From positions 1 through 48,277 of the forward strand of contig JAFVRD010000003.1 in NCBI GenBank assembly GCA_017504435.1: a stretch of DNA of 48,277 bases, given 5' to 3'. Numbering within the stretch: the stretch's first letter is position 1; every line of letters starts with the position of its first letter. Shown here piece by piece: positions 17,201 to 26,536 of the stretch. The position numbers were made by a program, and so were the translations under genes. The notes under the pieces are model-generated. The model saw only the letters and a program-made list of their open reading frames with translations, did not search any database and was not told the origin of the DNA. This stretch comes from Lentisphaeria bacterium. Its GTDB lineage: Bacteria > Verrucomicrobiota > Lentisphaeria > Victivallales > Victivallaceae.

Positions 17201-17865
17201 GCAAAGAGGAATTTCAGGTTTGGCGAACCAACCGCGACCGGAGTTTTCTACATAACGGCAAAGCGGTGGAAGTTCCGGAAGCATGGATTTTTGTTCCCTC
17301 CGGTGATCCCGGATTGACCAGGAGATTGAAAGCGGTCACCGAGTGCTGGGTCGTGGTTCAGAAACGTAAAAACCGCATTGAGGCCCGGGGCGTATGGGCT
17401 GACAAAGATGTGGTGGCACAGGTCAAAGCTGATATAGAAGCAGAGCGTGCCAATCCGGCATATCTGCGCCGTTTGGAAGCCGCACGTCAGGCCAGAATTG
17501 CCAAACAGGATGCCTATGTGGTGGAATTCCGTCAGGCAGTGGTGGATTTTTTGAATTTCGCTCCCTGTTATGAAGAATTGGCGTGGGATCTGGCGGATGC
17601 CGTGACCGATCAGGCGATTCCTGTCGGCAGCGGTACTGTGGCGAGAACTGAGCGTATTCCGTTGGCAAAACGGGCGGAAGCGGCGGTTATTGCATGGATG
17701 CGCCATCAGACCACCGGTTACGACCGGATGTATATTGCCCGCCAAAAAGGTGAACGCCGTGCTGTCCGGCGGACATTGGCAGAGAGTTCCCGGATCGTTC
17801 TTGAACGTTACCGCAACGGTGATCCGGTTGAGGATGGGTGTCCGCTTGCTGCTGCTTTGAAGTGA
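17197..17865 (+). CDS. DUF2293-like conserved protein
   Basis: A 222-residue basic protein. The C-terminal half (AEAAVIAWMRHQTTGYDRM, GERRAVRRTLAESSR) matches my memory of DUF2293, a small Arg/His-rich domain of unknown function. The N-terminal half is beta-rich (WIFVPSGDPGLTRRLK, CWVVVQKRKNRIEARG), then a charged helix around residues 65-100. No signal or membrane segment. It overlaps the DUF362 gene by four bases and shares its promoter. The many basic residues suggest RNA or DNA binding, which is speculation. Confidence 0.7.
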   Translation: MSKEEFQVWRTNRDRSFLHNGKAVEVPEAWIFVPSGDPGLTRRLKAVTECWVVVQKRKNRIEARGVWADKDVVAQVKADIEAERANPAYLRRLEAARQARIAKQDAYVVEFRQAVVDFLNFAPCYEELAWDLADAVTDQAIPVGSGTVARTERIPLAKRAEAAVIAWMRHQTTGYDRMYIARQKGERRAVRRTLAESSRIVLERYRNGDPVEDGCPLAAALK

Positions 17866-17920
17866 ATTTTTAACCAGCGGTAGAGAATACTTTTTTTATG
17901 AGCAAATGCTGTAAAAAAAG

Positions 17921-17948
17921 TTGTAAAAAAGCAAACCAGTGTTATATT
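17921..17948 (+). promoter_or_regulatory. Promoter of the prepilin-like gene
   Basis: TTGTAA (17921-17926), 16-bp spacer, TATATT (17943-17948). The coding start is 155 bp downstream, giving an unusually long leader that contains two hairpins and a T-run (17965-18018). Confidence 0.5.
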
Positions 17949-17964
17949 ATATCCCGTAATCAGG

Positions 17965-18018
17965 CGGCATGAAGCTGCCGGAATCTTCAATACGGACAGA
18001 ATGTCCTGCGTTTTTTTT
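17965..18018 (+). promoter_or_regulatory. Leader hairpins and T-run before the prepilin-like gene
   Basis: Hairpin 1: CGGCA (17965-17969) with TGCCG (17976-17980). Hairpin 2: GGACA (17994-17998) with TGTCC (18002-18006), then TGCG and eight T residues (18011-18018). This resembles an intrinsic terminator inside the 5' leader, so it could be an attenuator or the end of a short RNA of about 65 nt. Stem 2 is only five pairs, so the call is weak. Confidence 0.3.
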
Positions 18019-18103
18019 ATTACCAGCAAAGCGTGTCATGAAGTCATGCCCGGTACTGCGGTGAAGTGCAGTTGCCGAAATTCCCATTTGGAGATATACG
18101 TGC

Positions 18104-18850
18104 ATGAATTGTCGCTTTTTTCTCAAAAAATTTACGCTCATAGAGTTACTTGTCGTAATTGCCATCATTGCTGTTCTTGCCTCAATGCTGCTGCCGGTAC
18201 TGCAATCTGCGCGGGCGCAAGCGCGCGGAACAAGTTGTTCCGGGAATATGAAGCAAATAGCAATGGTGTATATTTTTTATGCTGATGATAATCACTCATA
18301 TTTGCCATGCCGGGACAACCTGGCGGGTGGTTTTACCCCGAATGGCGAGGCTGTTTCTGCAAAGAACTGGTTGGACGGGGTGGTACAGTATTATTTGAAC
18401 CGGCAGGAGGCATCCAAACAGGCGGTGGAGGTGTTGCGGTGTCCGGATGAAGATGCCACTGATGATATTACCACCAATTACGGTTTGAATTATCTGATTG
18501 CGACCGAAACGGTCAATGGCAAAAATACCGGTATAAAAATATCCCGTTTCACTCATCCGGCAAAAACCGCGATGCTGGTGGAAAATTACGGGCATTTGTG
18601 TTACGGGGCGGATGCGGTCAACTCCGCAAAAACTCATGTGACCGGCAATATCGCTCCAAACCGGGCAGCGAATTTCCGCCATAAAAACCGGGCGGCAGCG
18701 GCATTCTTGGATGCTCATATTGAATCGCGGGCAAAAGAAAAAATCCCATGTAAAGAAAGTTTCCCGGATCAAGATACTGCAACTTTGCAAAACACATATT
18801 TCAATAAAGGCACGGTCGATACTGATATTGGCACACTTCAAGGGTTTTAA
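18104..18850 (+). CDS. Prepilin-type pseudopilin-like protein, Lentisphaerae style
   Basis: A 248-residue protein with a type IV prepilin N-terminus: short basic leader, then [20 protein letters not shown] with Glu at position +5 of the mature chain, cleaved by a prepilin peptidase. The globular part has the order typical of large Lentisphaerae/Planctomycetes families: [20 protein letters not shown] after the helix, VLRCPDED in the middle, and [20 protein letters not shown] near the end. Such genomes carry many copies; their role (type II-secretion-like pseudopilus or surface fibre) is not established. GGAG precedes the start. It has a long leader with possible attenuator structure. The next gene starts 2 bp after the stop. 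Confidence 0.85.
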   Translation: MNCRFFLKKFTLIELLVVIAIIAVLASMLLPVLQSARAQARGTSCSGNMKQIAMVYIFYADDNHSYLPCRDNLAGGFTPNGEAVSAKNWLDGVVQYYLNRQEASKQAVEVLRCPDEDATDDITTNYGLNYLIATETVNGKNTGIKISRFTHPAKTAMLVENYGHLCYGADAVNSAKTHVTGNIAPNRAANFRHKNRAAAAFLDAHIESRAKEKIPCKESFPDQDTATLQNTYFNKGTVDTDIGTLQGF

Positions 18851-18852
18851 TT

Positions 18853-20007
18853 ATGAAAAGATTGTTGATTTCAGCGATTACCGCAGGGGTGATTTTGATG
18901 CTGTCCGGCGGTGAAAACAACTGCAGGATGATTTTTTCCGGAGACCGTACCCGTCTTTTTCAAAATGAAAAAGAGGTGGATTTTGCCGGATGTCTGCGAA
19001 AACAGTTGGCTGATCATCCGGAAATGGAAATGTGCGATGTTTTGAAATTGATATATCAATCTGCATACGGCCCCCGGCATGCGCTGATTGACCGCAGTGC
19101 CGCATATCGTGTTTTTATGAAGGAATTTGATGAGATTTCCGGAGTATCCGGCAGCATATTTGAAATTGTTTCTCCGGATATATGCCGGGTCGATTTACGG
19201 GCGTGGAAAGGAGCCGGATTGCCGGGTGAATGGTTGTTTCAGATGTTTACAGCTACCGCAGAAAAATTTTCCGGAGGAGATGATCTTTTTCATTCCGGAG
19301 TTAAAGCCGCAGAAAAAGTTCTTTCCGGAGAAAAATTTGCCCGTTTGAAACAAATATTGCAGGAGTATAATGGTAAACCGGTACACCATTCGGCAAAATA
19401 CCGCAAACTTTATGCTCCGGCTTACCGGATCGTCAGTACCCGTTTTATTACCGTGCTGCCGGTATTGCTGGCAGCAGTTGAACTGCCGGAAAAACCGGTG
19501 CGGGTCATTGCTGTTGACGGCAGGGCGGCATCCGGGAAAAGCACTTTGGCGCGGATGCTGGCACGGATCATGGATGCAGGGGTCATCCACATGGATGATT
19601 TCTTTCTGCCGCCGGAATTGCGTACTGCTGAAAGATTCGCTCAAGCCGGAGGTAATGTGCATTATGAGAGATTTATTCAGGAAGTTTTACCGTTTTTGCG
19701 TGATAAAAAACAATTCAGTTACCGGATTTTTGACTGTAAACAAATGAAACTGACAGGGCGGCGGAGTGTTGCCGGTTCCTCATGGCGTATTGTTGAAGGA
19801 GCATACAGCATGCATCCGGAGTTTGGAAAGTATGCTGATTTGAATGTGTTTTTTGATATTGCTCCGGCAGAACAGCTGCGGCGCATACGTTTACGCAACG
19901 GTGAAGCTGCCGCAAAAGTTTTTGCGGAAAGATGGATCCCGTTTGAAGAAAATCACATTCGCAATAATCAGGTGGTCAAACGTGCGGACTTGATTTTGGG
20001 CAGGTGA
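18853..20007 (+). CDS. P-loop uridine kinase-like domain fused to an uncharacterised N-terminal domain
   Basis: A 384-residue fusion. Residues 210-384 are a uridine kinase/phosphoribulokinase-like ATPase: Walker A GRAASGKST at about residue 223, VIHMDDFFLPP (base/substrate region), YRIFDC, IVEGAYSMHP and the LID-like RRIRLRNGE. Residues 40-200 are a separate domain (LADHPEMEMCDVLKLIYQSA, YGPRHAL, HHSAKYRKLYAPAYRIV) that I have seen as a stand-alone conserved protein of unknown function. The N-terminus is odd: KRLLISAITAGVILMLSGG looks like a signal or membrane segment, unexpected for a cytosolic kinase. AAGGG eight bases before ATG 18853 supports this start; Met26 (18928) has no good site. 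It follows the prepilin-like gene by 2 bp. Substrate unknown. Confidence 0.72.
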   Translation: MKRLLISAITAGVILMLSGGENNCRMIFSGDRTRLFQNEKEVDFAGCLRKQLADHPEMEMCDVLKLIYQSAYGPRHALIDRSAAYRVFMKEFDEISGVSGSIFEIVSPDICRVDLRAWKGAGLPGEWLFQMFTATAEKFSGGDDLFHSGVKAAEKVLSGEKFARLKQILQEYNGKPVHHSAKYRKLYAPAYRIVSTRFITVLPVLLAAVELPEKPVRVIAVDGRAASGKSTLARMLARIMDAGVIHMDDFFLPPELRTAERFAQAGGNVHYERFIQEVLPFLRDKKQFSYRIFDCKQMKLTGRRSVAGSSWRIVEGAYSMHPEFGKYADLNVFFDIAPAEQLRRIRLRNGEAAAKVFAERWIPFEENHIRNNQVVKRADLILGR

Positions 20008-20044
20008 TGCCGCCGCCTGAAAATACGGCAATCATAAACACAAA

Positions 20045-20072
20045 AGAGGAACGGAATTTTTTCCGTTCCTCT
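20045..20072. terminator. Bidirectional terminator between the kinase and ahcY
   Basis: A perfect 12-bp stem, AGAGGAACGGAA (20045-20056) with TTCCGTTCCTCT (20061-20072), loop TTTT. On the minus strand it is followed by TTTTGTGTTTAT, so it ends the metK-pfkB-ahcY transcript; it may also stop the plus-strand kinase transcript. Confidence 0.8.
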
Positions 20073-20087
20073 GAGATGTTGTTTTGT

Positions 20088-21494
20088 TCAATACCGGTAA
20101 GTATCGTTCTTAAATGGACCTTCCACCGGAACGCCGATGTAATCAGCCTGTTCCTGAGTAAGCGTGGTAAGTTTTGCTCCGAGTTTGTCCAGATGCAGCC
20201 GGGCGACCTCTTCATCCAGTTTTTTATCAATGAGATAAACACCGACGGCACGGCCGGGATTGCGGGCGATGTCGATTTGTGCCAGCACCTGATTGGTGAA
20301 ACTGTTGGACATTACAAACGAGGGGTGTCCGGTGGCACAGCCGAGGTTGACCAGACGTCCTTCCGCCAGCAGATAGATGGTATGACCGTCGGGAAAAGTG
20401 TAGGCACTGACCGGACATGAACTGTCTTTGATGATTGTTTTTTGGATACCCGGATAGTTTTCCAATTCTGCAACTTCGATTTCATTGTCAAAGTGACCGA
20501 TATTGCACACGATCGCCTGATCTTTCATTTTTGCCATCTGACCAATGGTGATAATATGGCAATTGCCGGTGCAGGTGACATAAACATCCGCCTGGGGCAG
20601 GGCATCTTCAACGGTGCAAACCTGAAATCCTGCCATACACGCCTGCAAGGCGCAAATCGGGTCAACTTCACTAACCAGTACCCGGGCGCGTTCATTGCGC
20701 ATGGCTTCGGCGCAGCCTTTGCCGACATCGCCATAACCGCAAACCATGACTGTTTTTCCGGAAAGCATCACATCCAGGGCGCGTTTGATACCATCGGTCA
20801 GGCTGTGACGGCAGCCATAAATATTGTCGAATTTACTTTTGGTCACGGAATCATTGACATTGACGGCGGGGAAGAGCAGTTCGCCGCGTTTGGTCATCTG
20901 TTCCAGACGGTGGACTCCGGTAGTAGTTTCTTCCGAAACGCCTTTGACATTGGCGGCAATACGGGTCCATCTGCCGGGATGTTCTTTCAGCTCTTTTTTG
21001 AGCAGCGCGTTGATGATTTTAAGTTCTTCAACATCGGTCGGTTCATCCAGGATCGCGGGATTGGCTTCTGCCGCCACGCCACGGTGGATAAGCAAAGTGG
21101 CATCCCCGCCGTCATCGACGATCTGATCCGGGCCGGAACCGTCATCCCATGTCAATGCGGCAAGGGTGCATTCCCAATACTCCTGCAAAGTTTCACCTTT
21201 CCATGCGAATACGGGAACTCCGGCTTTGGCGATCGCGGCGGCTGCGTGATCCTGGGTCGAGAAAATATTGCAGCTTGCCCACCGGACATCGGCACCGAGG
21301 TCAACAAGGGTTTCGATCAGCACGGCGGTTTGGATAGTCATGTGCAGACTTCCGGAAATTTTGACACCGGCAAGCGGTTTAGCGGGGCCGTATTTTTTGC
21401 GGGTCGCCATCAGGCCCGGCATTTCATGTTCGGCAATGGCAATTTCTTTACGTCCGAAATCAGCCAGCGAAATATCTTTGACTTGGTAATTCAT
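20088..21494 (-). CDS. ahcY: Adenosylhomocysteinase (S-adenosylhomocysteine hydrolase)
   Basis: A 468-residue NAD-dependent enzyme that splits S-adenosylhomocysteine into homocysteine and adenosine. Family words are complete: [15 protein letters not shown] near the N-terminus, [49 protein letters not shown], the NAD loop [15 protein letters not shown], and the C-terminal KNDTYRY with Lys and Tyr for cofactor contact. The 40-residue insert before GVSEETT is the common bacterial/plant type. I chose ATG 21494, which overlaps the pfkB stop (ATGA) and has AGGA six bases upstream, over ATG 21500. It is the last gene of the metK-pfkB-ahcY operon and ends in a strong terminator. Confidence 0.96.
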   Translation of the reverse strand: MNYQVKDISLADFGRKEIAIAEHEMPGLMATRKKYGPAKPLAGVKISGSLHMTIQTAVLIETLVDLGADVRWASCNIFSTQDHAAAAIAKAGVPVFAWKGETLQEYWECTLAALTWDDGSGPDQIVDDGGDATLLIHRGVAAEANPAILDEPTDVEELKIINALLKKELKEHPGRWTRIAANVKGVSEETTTGVHRLEQMTKRGELLFPAVNVNDSVTKSKFDNIYGCRHSLTDGIKRALDVMLSGKTVMVCGYGDVGKGCAEAMRNERARVLVSEVDPICALQACMAGFQVCTVEDALPQADVYVTCTGNCHIITIGQMAKMKDQAIVCNIGHFDNEIEVAELENYPGIQKTIIKDSSCPVSAYTFPDGHTIYLLAEGRLVNLGCATGHPSFVMSNSFTNQVLAQIDIARNPGRAVGVYLIDKKLDEEVARLHLDKLGAKLTTLTQEQADYIGVPVEGPFKNDTYRY

Positions 21495-22483
21495 TTGCAT
21501 TCCTGTTCCAATATATGTTTAAGTTTGTTCCACTGTTCTTTACTTAATTTTGTCCCGGTTTGCTGTACTATTTCCGCGGATACCAGCGAACCGGCGTAAC
21601 CGCATTTTGCCAGCGGCATATTCTGCAGCAACCCGTAAAAGAATCCGGCGGCATAATAATCTCCGGCGGCGGTGGTATCCACCACGCAGCGGTTGATCGG
21701 AGCAGGGGGAATATTGAGCATTTCCCCATTGTGTGCAACGGTCGAACCGTTTGCGCCGCATTTGACGACGGCAATATCCGTAACAGTAGAGAGTTTTGTG
21801 ACAATTTCCTGTAAATTCTCGCACTGGGTCAATGCCGCCGCCTCTTCAAAATTGGCAAAGAGCAAGTCAGCATATTGAGATAATAAATCAACAAAACGCA
21901 CTCTGAATTTTTCAGCCAATTCAAAACTGCAGATATCAACGGCAATTTTACATCCGGTATTCCGGGCGCGCTTGAGACATGTTTCAAAGCATGCCGTGTT
22001 GACAAAATAACCTTCCAGCAACACCCACTCGATGCCGGAAAAATCCACTTCGGCGGCGTCTGTTTCGGAGATGTCCAGTGATGCACCCAGATTTGAACGC
22101 ATAGTCCGTTCTGCATCCGGAGTGACCAATGTCAGACAATAACCGGTCGGTTTTTCCGGGGAAGTGAGCAGAAAATCGCCGGAAGCACCGGAATTTTGCA
22201 GCGCACATTTGAAAAATTCTCCGTCAGCATCGCTGCCGACTTTGCCGAATATACCACTGGCAATGCCCAACTCTGCTGCTGCCATGACCGTATTGGCTGC
22301 GGCTCCTCCCGGAAAACGCAGTATTTCACCGTCTGCATGAGAGAGGATCAACTGTTTTTCCGGATCGGAGATATTGAGAGTGCCGCCCTTGCATCCGGAG
22401 ACGTGGGCAGTCAGAAAAGTATCTGACACTGCTGCCGAGAGATCCACCAGAGGCGAACCTATTCCAAGCAACCGCACTCCCAT
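21491..22483 (-). CDS. PfkB-family kinase, probable adenosine kinase
   Basis: A 330-residue ribokinase-fold kinase. PfkB signature 1 is [17 protein letters not shown] and signature 2 is [17 protein letters not shown], where the usual DTxGAGD anion-hole motif reads DTTAAGD (Gly to Ala at the fourth position, catalytic Asp kept). The overall pattern ([20 protein letters not shown]) fits the adenosine/sugar kinase branch. The position between metK and ahcY, with a four-base overlap with ahcY, strongly suggests that it phosphorylates adenosine released by AhcY, pulling that reversible reaction forward. Substrate is inferred from context; a sugar or other nucleoside is possible. The ATG at 22483 has AAGG upstream at ten bases. 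Confidence 0.85.
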   Translation of the reverse strand: MGVRLLGIGSPLVDLSAAVSDTFLTAHVSGCKGGTLNISDPEKQLILSHADGEILRFPGGAAANTVMAAAELGIASGIFGKVGSDADGEFFKCALQNSGASGDFLLTSPEKPTGYCLTLVTPDAERTMRSNLGASLDISETDAAEVDFSGIEWVLLEGYFVNTACFETCLKRARNTGCKIAVDICSFELAEKFRVRFVDLLSQYADLLFANFEEAAALTQCENLQEIVTKLSTVTDIAVVKCGANGSTVAHNGEMLNIPPAPINRCVVDTTAAGDYYAAGFFYGLLQNMPLAKCGYAGSLVSAEIVQQTGTKLSKEQWNKLKHILEQECK

Positions 22484-22502
22484 ATTGTTTCTGCCTTGTT
22501 TT

Positions 22503-23687
22503 TCAGTTAGCGGAAAATTCCGCGGCAGCAGCGATCAATTCCGCTGTTTTGTCGCATTTTTCCCACGGGAAAATATCTCTGCCGAAGTGACCGTAAGCTG
22601 CGGTATCCGCATAGCACCAGCCGTTGCCCGGATGTTTCAGATCCAATGCTTCAATGATTTTGGCGGGGCGGAGATCAAAAACTTTGCGGACAACTTTTTC
22701 CAAATCGGCATCATCTGCCAGTTTGCCGGTACCGTAAGTGTCAACATTGATACTCAGCGGCTGAGCAACTCCGATGGCATAAGCGACCTGGATTTCACAC
22801 TTGTCTGCAAGTTTTGCCGCTACCAGGTTTTTGGCGATGTAACGGCAGAAATATGCTGCCGACCGGTCGACTTTGGACGGGTCTTTCCCTGAAAAAGCAC
22901 CGCCGCCGTGAGAACCTACGCCGCCATAAGTATCCACAATGATTTTACGTCCGGTCAAACCGGTATCGCCATGGGGACCGCCGACCACAAAGTTCCCGGT
23001 CGGATTGACATAATAAACGATGTTATTATTGAGCAATTCCTGCGGAATAACTTTGGCAACGACTTTTTTGACCAGTTCTTCCAGCCATGCTTTAGGCATG
23101 TCCGGAGTGTGCTGATGGGAGACCACAATTGATTCCACTGCCATTGGTTTGCCGTTCTGATACCGGATGGAAACCTGACTTTTTGCATCCGGGCGCAGAT
23201 ATTTTGCCACTTGGGGATCTGTTTTTCGCATCCGGGCAAATTCAGCAACGATTTTGTGTGAATATATCAGCGTTGCGGGCATGAGTTCCGGGGTTTCATT
23301 GCTGGCATAGCCGAACATCATACCCTGATCTCCGGCACCCTGATCCGCTCTGCTGACTCCCATGCTGATATCCGGGGATTGCTTGTGGATCGAAATCAGG
23401 ATTTTGGCATTTTCAGCAGAAAATCCGATGTTCGGATCGACATATCCGATATCTTTGATCGCATCCAGTGCCACTTGCCGCCAATGCACTTGAGCATTGG
23501 TGGTGATTTCACCGGAAACCACCACCAGATCCGTAGTGGCAAGCGTTTCGCACGCGACCCGGCTGTCGGGATCCTGCATCAGACAGGCATCCAGAATGGC
23601 ATCACTGATCCGGTCACAGACTTTGTCCGGATGTCCTTCTGATACCGATTCAGAAGTAAACACATGATTGGTTTTGATTTTGCTCAT
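22503..23687 (-). CDS. metK: S-adenosylmethionine synthetase
   Basis: A 394-residue methionine adenosyltransferase, making S-adenosylmethionine from ATP and methionine. Signatures: [20 protein letters not shown] at the N-terminus, [12 protein letters not shown] (P-loop-like methionine/ATP region) and [18 protein letters not shown] (substrate/phosphate loop). Length is normal. The start is ATG 23687 ([10 protein letters not shown]) with AGGTC upstream; the longer frame to 23855 runs through a hairpin and has no family residues. It heads the metK-pfkB-ahcY operon. I looked for a SAM or SAH riboswitch in the 95-bp upstream region and saw only the hairpin at 23733-23758. Confidence 0.96.
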   Translation of the reverse strand: MSKIKTNHVFTSESVSEGHPDKVCDRISDAILDACLMQDPDSRVACETLATTDLVVVSGEITTNAQVHWRQVALDAIKDIGYVDPNIGFSAENAKILISIHKQSPDISMGVSRADQGAGDQGMMFGYASNETPELMPATLIYSHKIVAEFARMRKTDPQVAKYLRPDAKSQVSIRYQNGKPMAVESIVVSHQHTPDMPKAWLEELVKKVVAKVIPQELLNNNIVYYVNPTGNFVVGGPHGDTGLTGRKIIVDTYGGVGSHGGGAFSGKDPSKVDRSAAYFCRYIAKNLVAAKLADKCEIQVAYAIGVAQPLSINVDTYGTGKLADDADLEKVVRKVFDLRPAKIIEALDLKHPGNGWCYADTAAYGHFGRDIFPWEKCDKTAELIAAAAEFSAN

Positions 23688-23732
23688 ATTTTGACCTGTA
23701 AAAGTAGTTGATAATATATAACCTAAGACAAT

Positions 23733-23758
23733 AGACCCGGAGATATTTCCCCGGGTCT
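23733..23758 (-). terminator. Hairpin after pal, before metK
   Basis: AGACCCGG (23733-23740) pairs with CCGGGTCT (23751-23758). On the minus strand it lies 24 bp after the pal stop and is followed by ATTGTCTT, a poor T-run. It is probably a terminator for pal; it also falls in the possible metK leader, so a regulatory role cannot be excluded. A -10-like TATATATT lies just downstream for metK without a clear -35. Confidence 0.45.
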
Positions 23759-23781
23759 GCAAAACAATTGAAATTTTATTT

Positions 23782-24390
23782 TCAGCGTGCGGGGATCTGC
23801 ATGGGAACCGGTACACCGCGACGGTTCTGACGCCAAATGCTTTCACCGGAACCATCGACAGCCGGTTTATCTTTGCCGAAACTGACCGTTTTCATTCTGG
23901 CATCGGCGACACCGCGTCCGGCCAGATATGCGCGGATGGCATTGGCACGGCGTTCACCGAGGGCACGGTTGTATTCATCGGTGCCGCGGCTGTCGCAGTG
24001 TCCTTCAATGACCAACCCCAGTGAGGTGTTTTTGCTCAAATAAGCCGCAATTTTGTCCAAATTGGCAGTTTCACTCGGAACCAGTACGTCGGAATCGTAG
24101 GCGAAATATATGACCGGCATGCCGAGACGGTTCTGCGGGTCGACCGGGATCCATCCGTCAGCATCCGCGGCAGTATTGAGTTGTTCCGGGGCGACCCATG
24201 CTCCCTGACCGGCAGCACTGCCCGCTCCGAATCCGTCTCCTGCACCGAATCCGGCACCATTGGCGGCAGGATCATCCAATGCCTGCTCCAATACCGGGGC
24301 TGAAGTGTCTTCGTTGACGCTGGTCGATGAACAACCGGCGGCGAATAAAAGCATAGCTGCAAAAGAGATGGTGAAGATTGATTTGTGCAT
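23782..24390 (-). CDS. pal: Pal-like OmpA-domain lipoprotein
   Basis: A 202-residue outer-membrane lipoprotein. Lipobox LFAAGC gives an acylated Cys20; a Gly/Ala-rich linker (residues 45-65) follows; from about residue 90 is an OmpA-like peptidoglycan-binding domain ([58 protein letters not shown]). Such proteins tie the outer membrane to peptidoglycan as part of the Tol-Pal system, supporting a didermic envelope. AAGGAG lies seven bases before the ATG. tol genes are not in the window. The C-terminus ends PVPMQIPAR, slightly longer than usual. Confidence 0.88.
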   Translation of the reverse strand: MHKSIFTISFAAMLLFAAGCSSTSVNEDTSAPVLEQALDDPAANGAGFGAGDGFGAGSAAGQGAWVAPEQLNTAADADGWIPVDPQNRLGMPVIYFAYDSDVLVPSETANLDKIAAYLSKNTSLGLVIEGHCDSRGTDEYNRALGERRANAIRAYLAGRGVADARMKTVSFGKDKPAVDGSGESIWRQNRRGVPVPMQIPAR

Positions 24391-24455
24391 TTTTTTTACT
24401 CCTTATGTGTTATGTTTCAACAAGAAAAACATTTCCGTACCTTTGACTTCATTAC

Positions 24456-24484
24456 AATATAACATCCAAATATTGAAAAATCTA
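24456..24484 (-). promoter_or_regulatory. Promoter of pal
   Basis: Minus-strand TAGATT (24479-24484), 17-bp spacer, TATATT (24456-24461). The -35 region reads TAGATTTTTCA, a variant of the TTGATTTTTC word at other promoters here. Confidence 0.4.
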
Positions 24485-24550
24485 TCTTTTTTTCCAAAAA
24501 AGCGGCAGTTTTTTTATATTTTTCCCAAGTGAACAATCCGGGGGACGGAC

Positions 24551-24579
24551 TTGAATTAAAAGCGTGTTGGCTGTATATT
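24551..24579 (+). promoter_or_regulatory. Promoter of the ilvE-panC-hisD-gdpD operon
   Basis: TTGAAT (24551-24556), 17-bp spacer, TATATT (24574-24579), 72 bp before the ilvE start. No leader-peptide or T-box structure was apparent in the short leader. Confidence 0.6.
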
Positions 24580-24651
24580 TTATAGACAACGTAAAAAATA
24601 TGAAATTTCTATTGCAGAAAACCTGTAAACAATCTTTAAGGAGGATTTATC

Positions 24652-25662
24652 ATGCAGGACATCAAATGGGACTCTCTCAAGTTTGAATTCAGCCCGACCC
24701 GGAGCAATATCCGTTTCCACTATGCCAACGGACAGTGGGATGATGGCAGATTGACCGGAGATTACAATATCTCTCTGTCTGTCGCTGCCAATGCTCTGCA
24801 TTACGGACAGGCTATTTTTGAAGGTATGAAAGCATTTCGCGGTAAAGACGGCAAGGTTCGTCTGTTCCGTCCTTATGCCAATGCCAAACGTCTCAACTCT
24901 TCCGCCCGTCAGCTGGTGATGCCGGAGTTTCCCGAGGAACGTTTTGTCAAAGCTGTGCAGGATGTGGTGCGGGACAATATGGACTATGTCCCGCCCTATG
25001 GCACCGGCGGCTCTCTTTACATCCGTCCGGTGATGTTTGGTACTTCTGCTCAGGTTGGAGTCAGTCCGAGTGCTGAATACGAATTGGTCATCATGGTAAT
25101 GCCGGTCGGTCCCTATTACAAAGGCGGTATCAAGCCGGTCGATGCGATGGTATCCATGGATTTTGACCGTGCCGCACCGCATGGTACCGGTCATATCAAA
25201 GCTGCCGGCAACTATGCTGCCAGTATGCTTTCCACTCAGCGTGCCAAAGAACAGCATTATCCGATCGTGCTGTTCCTTGATCCGAAAACCCGTACCTATG
25301 TGGATGAATTTACCACCAGCAACTTCCTGGCGATCTCCAAAGACGGCAAATATGTCACTACTCTTTCGGAATCCATTCTGCCTTCGGTGACCAATGATTC
25401 TCTGATGACAGTCGCTCGGGATCTGGGCATGCCTGCGGAACGGCGCAAAGTTGCGGTTTCTGAACTGGCTGATTTTGCAGAAGTTGCAGCTTGCGGTACT
25501 GCGGTGGTCATCACTCCGGTCGGCAAGATCGTCTACGGCGATCAGGTCATTGATTACGGCTGGACTGAAATCGGTCCGATGCTGAAAAAACTCTACGATG
25601 AAATGACCGGTATCCAGTATGGCGAACGTCCGGATAAACACGGTTGGATGGTGGAGTGCTGA
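24652..25662 (+). CDS. ilvE: Branched-chain amino acid aminotransferase
   Basis: A 336-residue fold-type IV PLP enzyme, interconverting valine, leucine and isoleucine with their keto acids. Family words: ALHYGQAIFEGMKAFR, YIRPVMFGT, the PLP lysine in GHIKAAGNYA (about Lys183), DEFTTSNFLAI and the final YGERPDKHGWMV. A near-perfect AAGGAGG lies upstream of the ATG. It heads a four-gene plus-strand operon with panC eight bases after its stop; both enzymes use branched-chain/valine-pathway metabolites (ketoisovalerate leads to pantoate), which makes sense of the pairing. Confidence 0.95.
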   Translation: MQDIKWDSLKFEFSPTRSNIRFHYANGQWDDGRLTGDYNISLSVAANALHYGQAIFEGMKAFRGKDGKVRLFRPYANAKRLNSSARQLVMPEFPEERFVKAVQDVVRDNMDYVPPYGTGGSLYIRPVMFGTSAQVGVSPSAEYELVIMVMPVGPYYKGGIKPVDAMVSMDFDRAAPHGTGHIKAAGNYAASMLSTQRAKEQHYPIVLFLDPKTRTYVDEFTTSNFLAISKDGKYVTTLSESILPSVTNDSLMTVARDLGMPAERRKVAVSELADFAEVAACGTAVVITPVGKIVYGDQVIDYGWTEIGPMLKKLYDEMTGIQYGERPDKHGWMVEC

Positions 25663-25669
25663 CGTTGAA

Positions 25670-26512
25670 ATGAAGATCTTTAACCGAGGCAGTGAACTGC
25701 AGAAGTATGCGTTGGAACTCAAACGCAGCGGAAAAACTATCGGATTTGTTCCGACAATGGGATATTTGCATGACGGGCACATGTCTCTGATCGACATTGC
25801 CCGCCAAAAAGCGGATGTGGTCATTGTTTCGATTTTTGTCAATCCGACTCAGTTTGCGCCGAATGAAGATTTTGACCGTTATCCCCGGGATTTTGACGGA
25901 GATATCGCCAAATGTGCGGAACATGGAGCAGATGTGATCTATGCTCCGGAAGCCTCCGAAATGTATCGCAGTGATGCCTCCACCTGGGTGGAGGAGACCG
26001 TTTTGTCCAAACCGCTTTGCGGAGCGAGCCGTCCGGTTTTTTACCGCGGGGTTACGACGGTGGTCTCAAAACTGTTTTTGCTGGCCCAGCCTGATTTTGC
26101 GGTATTCGGTTTGAAAGATGCCCAGCAGTGTTTTGTCATTCAGCGGATGGTTCGGGATTTGAATTTCCCGGTGGAGATAATTCCTGCACCGCTGGTGCGT
26201 GATGCTGACGGACTGGCATTAAGTTCCCGCAACCGTTATCTTTCAGCTGATGAAAGAACCAGGGCGTTGTCGATCCACCGGTCGCTGGAAACGGCGAAAA
26301 AGCGGATCATTGCGGATCGCAGCTGTATGGATGCGGCGGTAAAAGACGCTGCCGATGCGATCACTGCCGCCGGGGGGCGGGTCGATTATGTGGATATATT
26401 GGATTGCGATACCATGAAATATCCCGGTTCCGGCAGTTGCAGGGTGATTTTGGCGGCAGCGGCATTTTTCGGGACGACCCGGTTGATCGATAACGAGATA
26501 TTTGATTTGTAA
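25670..26512 (+). CDS. panC: Pantothenate synthetase
   Basis: A 280-residue pantoate-beta-alanine ligase, the last step of pantothenate (vitamin B5, CoA precursor) synthesis. Motifs: PTMGYLHDGHMSL (HIGH-like ATP site), IFVNPTQFAPNEDFDRYPR (pantoate site), FGLKDAQQCFVIQRM, and LSSRNRYLS (KMSKS-like loop). The start is ATG 25670, giving MKIFNRG; the in-frame sequence from 25619 belongs to ilvE. The ribosome binding site is weak and distant, so translation is probably coupled to ilvE. panB and panD are not in the window. Confidence 0.95.
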   Translation: MKIFNRGSELQKYALELKRSGKTIGFVPTMGYLHDGHMSLIDIARQKADVVIVSIFVNPTQFAPNEDFDRYPRDFDGDIAKCAEHGADVIYAPEASEMYRSDASTWVEETVLSKPLCGASRPVFYRGVTTVVSKLFLLAQPDFAVFGLKDAQQCFVIQRMVRDLNFPVEIIPAPLVRDADGLALSSRNRYLSADERTRALSIHRSLETAKKRIIADRSCMDAAVKDAADAITAAGGRVDYVDILDCDTMKYPGSGSCRVILAAAAFFGTTRLIDNEIFDL

Positions 26513-26536
26513 GTCAAGGAAGATCGGATATAGAGT

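Noticed and set aside
18104-18850. Functional type II secretion or type IV pilus operon
   Set aside because: Only a single prepilin-like gene is present; no ATPase, inner-membrane platform or secretin gene lies nearby.
23688-23781. SAM riboswitch upstream of metK
   Set aside because: Only 95 bp and one simple hairpin; no recognisable SAM-I four-way junction, SAM-II pseudoknot or SAH element.
24580-25842. Long open frame on the minus strand opposite ilvE (420 codons)
   Set aside because: It is antisense to the clearly conserved ilvE/panC genes, its translation has no family resemblance, and it is a by-product of GC-rich codon positions.
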